Below are positions 23,308-26,803 of a stretch of 26,803 bases of DNA, piece by piece. The stretch comes from an uncultured Flavobacterium sp. (lineage in GTDB: Bacteria; Bacteroidota; Bacteroidia; Flavobacteriales; Flavobacteriaceae), in NCBI RefSeq assembly GCF_946220915.1, contig NZ_CAMIHH010000037.1, positions 1 to 26,803 on the forward strand, read 5' to 3'. The first letter of the stretch is position 1. Each line of letters opens with the position of its first letter. The notes below the pieces were generated by a model that had not been told where the DNA came from, did no database searches, and saw nothing but the letters and a program-made list of their open reading frames with translations. The translations under genes were made by a program, and so were the position numbers.

Positions 23308-23521
23308 CTCCCAGATTTTTTACCTGGCGGATAACGTTATACAGGGCAATAAATACCGACAGCAAAGAAAATATAATGGTGTACAGAGAGCCTGCATTGC
23401 CCGTCCTTCCATCAAGCCACAAACCGAAAAAAACACCCGCGCAAATGATAACCCCCATCTGGAACGGGATGTTGATAAGTGCGATCCACTTTTTGTTCTT
23501 ATCCTGCCTGTTGCTGCTCAT
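23294..23521 (-). CDS. atpZ: AtpZ/AtpI family protein
   Basis: The 75-residue product has two membrane helices (about 14-36 and 44-66) with the family pattern GVFFGLWLDGRTG between them. AtpZ is the small partner of AtpI in many F-ATPase operons; the pair has been linked to ATP synthase assembly and magnesium or calcium transport. The start overlaps the bactofilin gene by 23 bases and the end overlaps the DUF6168 gene by 14 bases. This tight packing suggests coordinated low-level synthesis. Confidence 0.85.
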   Translation of the reverse strand: MSSNRQDKNKKWIALINIPFQMGVIICAGVFFGLWLDGRTGNAGSLYTIIFSLLSVFIALYNVIRQVKNLGDGPK

Positions 23522-23897
23522 CAGGCTTTGATAATGGTTTCACAGTATTCTTCATTATGCATGTGGCACTGAATTCGGCGCCCGGCTCTACTGACAGTTT
23601 CCCTACAATTACTTCGCCTACTATATGCGCCTTCGATTTTACGTTGAGCTGCTCGTCTACTTCGATCTTGCCGTTAAACCGGCCTTCAATATCGGCGTTT
23701 TTACATCGTATATCACCTGTTACTATCCCGGCAGGCCCTATAACGATCTTACCTTTGGATGTGAAGTTGCCCACCAGTTCGCCATCCAGCCTGAAATCGC
23801 CTTGTGAGGCTATATCTCCTTTAATGGTTGTGCCTTCTACGATCCGGTTGGTTTTACCAAGCAGGTCGGTATATTGTTTTTGCGACTTTTCAAACAT
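23499..23897 (-). CDS. Bactofilin family cytoskeletal protein
   Basis: The 132-residue product is a single bactofilin domain (about 17-110) made of repeating short strands (TTIKGDIASQGDFRLDGELV, IVTGDIRCKNADIEGRF, AHIVGEVIVGKLSVEPG) that build a right-handed beta-helix. The N- and C-terminal tails are short and polar, the C-terminus ending EQQQAG. Bactofilins self-assemble into filaments without nucleotide and act as membrane-associated scaffolds in cell shape and envelope placement. It starts 5 bases after sprE and overlaps atpZ by 23 bases. Confidence 0.93.
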   Translation of the reverse strand: MFEKSQKQYTDLLGKTNRIVEGTTIKGDIASQGDFRLDGELVGNFTSKGKIVIGPAGIVTGDIRCKNADIEGRFNGKIEVDEQLNVKSKAHIVGEVIVGKLSVEPGAEFSATCIMKNTVKPLSKPDEQQQAG

Positions 23898-23902
23898 ATG
23901 GG

Positions 23903-26614
23903 TTATTTTATAGCTAAAAATCCGGCGATATTTTTCTTGATCTGTACTACCTTGTAATCTTCACCCGATATTACAATAGGGGTTTCGGCAATTTTATACT
24001 CCTTGTATTCCTTTAGTACCGATGCTGCCTCCTCTGCGGCGAGCTTGCTGTTAAAGCCATGCACCACCAGGAAATCCTCATTCATGGTATACACATCCTG
24101 GGTAATGGTGATCCTGTTGTTCAGGCCTTCTTTTATAAACTTTAATATTTTGGCCCTCAAGGCTGCGATCTTAGGGTCGGCAGGGTTGTCAAATTTAAAG
24201 ATAATTTTCCATGACGCTCCCGGGCTTCCAAAAGCATTCTTTTCAAGTGCAGGTATGTCGGTCTTTAAAAGTGTTTCTGCAAGTTTGCCTTCGGTGCTGT
24301 TGGGGTAAGTAAGCGCAACATAGTTCAGCGATTTTTTATATTCCTCCAGCCCCATCAGCCTGCCATTAACCCTGGCTTTAAGCATCTCGAATTTCGACAC
24401 GATCTCTTCTGCCGTATACGTTTCAATATGCTTTTCCAGCAATGCGTAAACTTCGCGAGGCCTGCCTTCTTCATATTTTTTATACACAGTTGCGTATACC
24501 GCTTCCGGGCTTTCGTTATTCACGCTCTCCAGCGTTGGGTTCTTAATGATCTCGGCATACCTGCTGTCCGGATATTCTGCAAGTACCTGCTGCTTGTAGG
24601 TTTCTGCTTTTGCCGGGTCGATGATCTGGTATATTTTATACAGGTTGTATTTTGCCGGCAGCACAAGCCTTTCCTCCGGGCTGCTTACCAGCAGCTTTTC
24701 CAGCTTATCTGCGGCACGCTGGTACTCCCTGAATTTTTCTTTATAGATTAGCCCCAGCTGGTAATAAGCAAAATTACGGTCGGTTGCCAGTGTGTCCAGC
24801 GTTCCCTGCCGCGTAGGCAGTTGCTTAATGTAAAACTCTGCCGTATACCTTTCGTCAATTGCATTTTCATCTTTTCCTCCTGATACAAGACTGTCGCCTT
24901 CGGCAGCGGCATTCTCTTCATTACCGGCATCCCTGGATTTATTGCGCAGTTCCGATGCCCATCGCCAGTTATCTGCCAGCGGCCTTTCGCCCCAGCGTTT
25001 TTTAAATTCGAGTTTGCCATATGAAACTGTCGATGGTGTGTAAAAGTAAAATTTACCACCGCCGGATCTGTTTGCCATACCGCCGGGCATACCTGGTGCC
25101 GTACCGGTGCCTCCCTTCATTGCTCCTTCCCCTTTACCGCCCATTCCCGCAGTGTTAAAATCGGTGCTTACCGAGTTTTTCCTGTTGCCGGTCTGCATGG
25201 CGCCCATCGGGCCCATGTCGTCATCGCTGTTCAGGTTGGCTGAAGCTGCCGCCATATTGGCCTGCCTCTGTGCTTCGGCCTCGAGCCTTTTTCTTTCTTT
25301 TTCCTCCTGCTCCTTCAGCCTTTTGATGTAGTCTTCAAAAAATGCCACCCTGCCCTGCTCCGGCAATGATACAATGTGAAGTATGCTATCATTGTTCTGG
25401 GCAATGGCTTCATATTTTATAACATCGTCAAGGTTATCCCTTTTCTTTTTAATGGATTTGTATTCACGGCTTTTAGCATCCATGTATACCAGCGTGCTGT
25501 CATAGTACTTGCCTGCTACGGGATACTTTGCATTGTTAAAATGGATCTCGCCAATGTTCCTGTAGTTGGAAGCCATAAGATACCTGTCGGCCGATTTGGC
25601 ACGTAGCGATTTATTGTAATGCTTAATGGCTTTTGGCTTGTTGCCCTGCTTATCGAAATAAATGGCCACCTGGTGATGGATGATATCGAGGTACGGCCTG
25701 TTCTCCCGGTCTTCGAGCAGGTCCCTCATGTTCTTCATAAAAGCAAGGGTATCGCCTTTTTCATAATCAAACTGTCCGGCCTGCATGGCGTGTGCCTGTA
25801 TCACATAGCGCCTTGGCGACTTCCTGTTCATATCTATAACCGACTGGTAATAGGCATGAGCGCTGTCGGCCTGGTTCATTTTGCTGTGAAGCTGCCCCAG
25901 TATAAAGCGGTACCGCGCTTCTTTTTCGTTGTCTTTTGTAAATGCCACTGCTTCTTTCAATACAAACACAGCGCTGTCATTCACGGCTGTATTTATATAA
26001 GCCTGGGCAAGCATGGCATTGGCATCCGAATAGATCTGCTCATCCATCTGCCCTTTTTTTTCTTTTAAAAGCTGGTTAAGGTTCTTTATGGCCGTCCCTT
26101 CATTCTCAAGGCGTATATTGGTCTTTTCCCGCCACACTTTTACCTCGTCGATACGGCTGCTGCCTTTGTGCTTGTACAGCACATAGTTAAATGCTTCAAG
26201 CGCAGGAATGAAACGGTTGTCATAATAGCGTGCCTTGCCCAGCAACAGGTGTGCTTCGTCCATTTGGGGGTTCCTTTCGCTTCCGCCCAGGTTCATCGAG
26301 TGCTTTTGTATTGCCTTAGTTGCCTTGGTTTCGGCACGTTCAAAATTAGCATTCCGCTTATCGGTGGGCTCCATCTCTTCCTTGGCCGGCTGCATCTTTT
26401 CTACAGGCAGGATGTCCCAATAGTTATCTGCATAGGTAGTCTTCAGGTCGTTGAGGCCGGCCTGCAATGCCAGGTCGCCGTTATACAACACATTATATTC
26501 GGTGGTAACCGCATGGTAATTACGGTTTATGAAGGAGTCCTTTTTGGTAGAGCAGGCGATTATGAAACCTGCCGCACCGCAAAGAAGAATATATTTACAG
26601 GTACTGGTTTTCAA
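23903..26614 (-). CDS. sprE: Type IX secretion/gliding TPR lipoprotein SprE (PorW)
   Basis: SprE/PorW is an envelope TPR lipoprotein needed for type IX secretion and, in gliding species, motility. The product is about 903 residues from a TTG at 26614, giving KTSTCKYILLCGAAGFIIAC with lipobox IIAC. A second TTG at 26644 would add ten residues but overlaps a promoter-like TAGATTTTG. The mature N-terminus STKKDSFINRNYHAVTTEYNVLYNG is characteristic. TPR helices fill about 90-400, then a charged coiled coil, a Gly/Met-rich low-complexity stretch (about 475-530) and a second helical half. No ATG is available. Start choice is uncertain; family assignment is from memory of the sequence. Confidence 0.87.
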   Translation of the reverse strand: MKTSTCKYILLCGAAGFIIACSTKKDSFINRNYHAVTTEYNVLYNGDLALQAGLNDLKTTYADNYWDILPVEKMQPAKEEMEPTDKRNANFERAETKATKAIQKHSMNLGGSERNPQMDEAHLLLGKARYYDNRFIPALEAFNYVLYKHKGSSRIDEVKVWREKTNIRLENEGTAIKNLNQLLKEKKGQMDEQIYSDANAMLAQAYINTAVNDSAVFVLKEAVAFTKDNEKEARYRFILGQLHSKMNQADSAHAYYQSVIDMNRKSPRRYVIQAHAMQAGQFDYEKGDTLAFMKNMRDLLEDRENRPYLDIIHHQVAIYFDKQGNKPKAIKHYNKSLRAKSADRYLMASNYRNIGEIHFNNAKYPVAGKYYDSTLVYMDAKSREYKSIKKKRDNLDDVIKYEAIAQNNDSILHIVSLPEQGRVAFFEDYIKRLKEQEEKERKRLEAEAQRQANMAAASANLNSDDDMGPMGAMQTGNRKNSVSTDFNTAGMGGKGEGAMKGGTGTAPGMPGGMANRSGGGKFYFYTPSTVSYGKLEFKKRWGERPLADNWRWASELRNKSRDAGNEENAAAEGDSLVSGGKDENAIDERYTAEFYIKQLPTRQGTLDTLATDRNFAYYQLGLIYKEKFREYQRAADKLEKLLVSSPEERLVLPAKYNLYKIYQIIDPAKAETYKQQVLAEYPDSRYAEIIKNPTLESVNNESPEAVYATVYKKYEEGRPREVYALLEKHIETYTAEEIVSKFEMLKARVNGRLMGLEEYKKSLNYVALTYPNSTEGKLAETLLKTDIPALEKNAFGSPGASWKIIFKFDNPADPKIAALRAKILKFIKEGLNNRITITQDVYTMNEDFLVVHGFNSKLAAEEAASVLKEYKEYKIAETPIVISGEDYKVVQIKKNIAGFLAIK

Positions 26615-26759
26615 TGTAAAAGGTTTTTTATCCTTAACTTTCAAAATCTATTTTTAGTATAGGGAGGGGTAAAAATACGCTTCTTTTTGGTAAGTGGTAC
26701 TTTTTTGGCAAAAAAGATTAATATAGCCCAAAGCGGCTAATAAAGAGTAGTTTACAAGA

Positions 26760-26803
26760 GTGGAAAACACTATCGGTAACGATTTAGTAATGGTGCTTAA
26801 TGC
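26760..26803 (+). CDS. Possible N-terminal fragment of a gene leaving the window
   Basis: A GTG at 26760 opens a frame reading ENTIGNDLVMVLN to the window edge, with an in-frame TAG four codons upstream. Fourteen codons are too few to judge. The divergent position relative to sprE makes a real start plausible; I do not recognise the product. No TAnnTTTG box precedes it. Confidence 0.25.
   Translation, partial: MENTIGNDLVMVLN

Overview
The window is ordinary chromosomal DNA from a member of the Bacteroidota, most likely a Flavobacterium-like Flavobacteriaceae. Three things point there. The gene content includes a SprE/PorW gliding and type IX secretion lipoprotein, DUF4292, an HU-CCDC81/SPOR protein, and a split F-ATPase operon without atpD/atpC. 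Several genes are preceded by the Bacteroidota -7 promoter box TAnnTTTG, and there are no obvious Shine-Dalgarno sequences. Family assignments are from memory of the families and visible motifs; no database search was possible.

Layout. 1-140: the 3' end of an unrecognised gene. 238-1239: recA with a clear terminator. 1346-3965: a plus-strand cassette of a small lipoprotein, an ECF-type sigma factor with a TTG start, and a protein joining an anti-sigma-like N-terminus to an outer-membrane beta-barrel. A shared terminator separates this from the minus-strand plsC-type acyltransferase (4037-4777), which is divergent from trpS (4854-5831). trpS converges on dprA (5909-7012) across a composite palindromic repeat. 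dprA is divergent from an HU-CCDC81/SPOR membrane protein (7113-8054), followed by an acyl-CoA thioesterase (8155-8667).

8710-15075 is a six-gene minus-strand operon, read flippase, dut, sugar nucleotidyltransferase, TPR protein, DUF4292 lipoprotein, EnvC-like degenerate LytM protein. It looks devoted to the cell envelope, with dut as a housekeeping passenger. A divergent promoter region leads to a secreted prolyl oligopeptidase (15200-17293). A 377-base gap (17294-17670) holds a MITE-like element and palindromes.

17671-26614 (minus strand) reads sprE, bactofilin, atpZ, DUF6168 membrane protein, then atpB-E-F-H-A-G. The first four genes overlap or nearly touch. A separate TACCTTTG box precedes atpB. 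The beta and epsilon subunit genes are absent. The a subunit has a large histidine-rich periplasmic extension.

I saw no rRNA, tRNA, CRISPR array, transposase, prophage or defence cluster. The points most worth a second look are the one-piece anti-sigma/beta-barrel protein, the His-rich a subunit, the DUF6168/AtpZ pair, the degenerate LytM operon, and the intergenic palindromic repeats, one of which appears to have rewritten the end of trpS.
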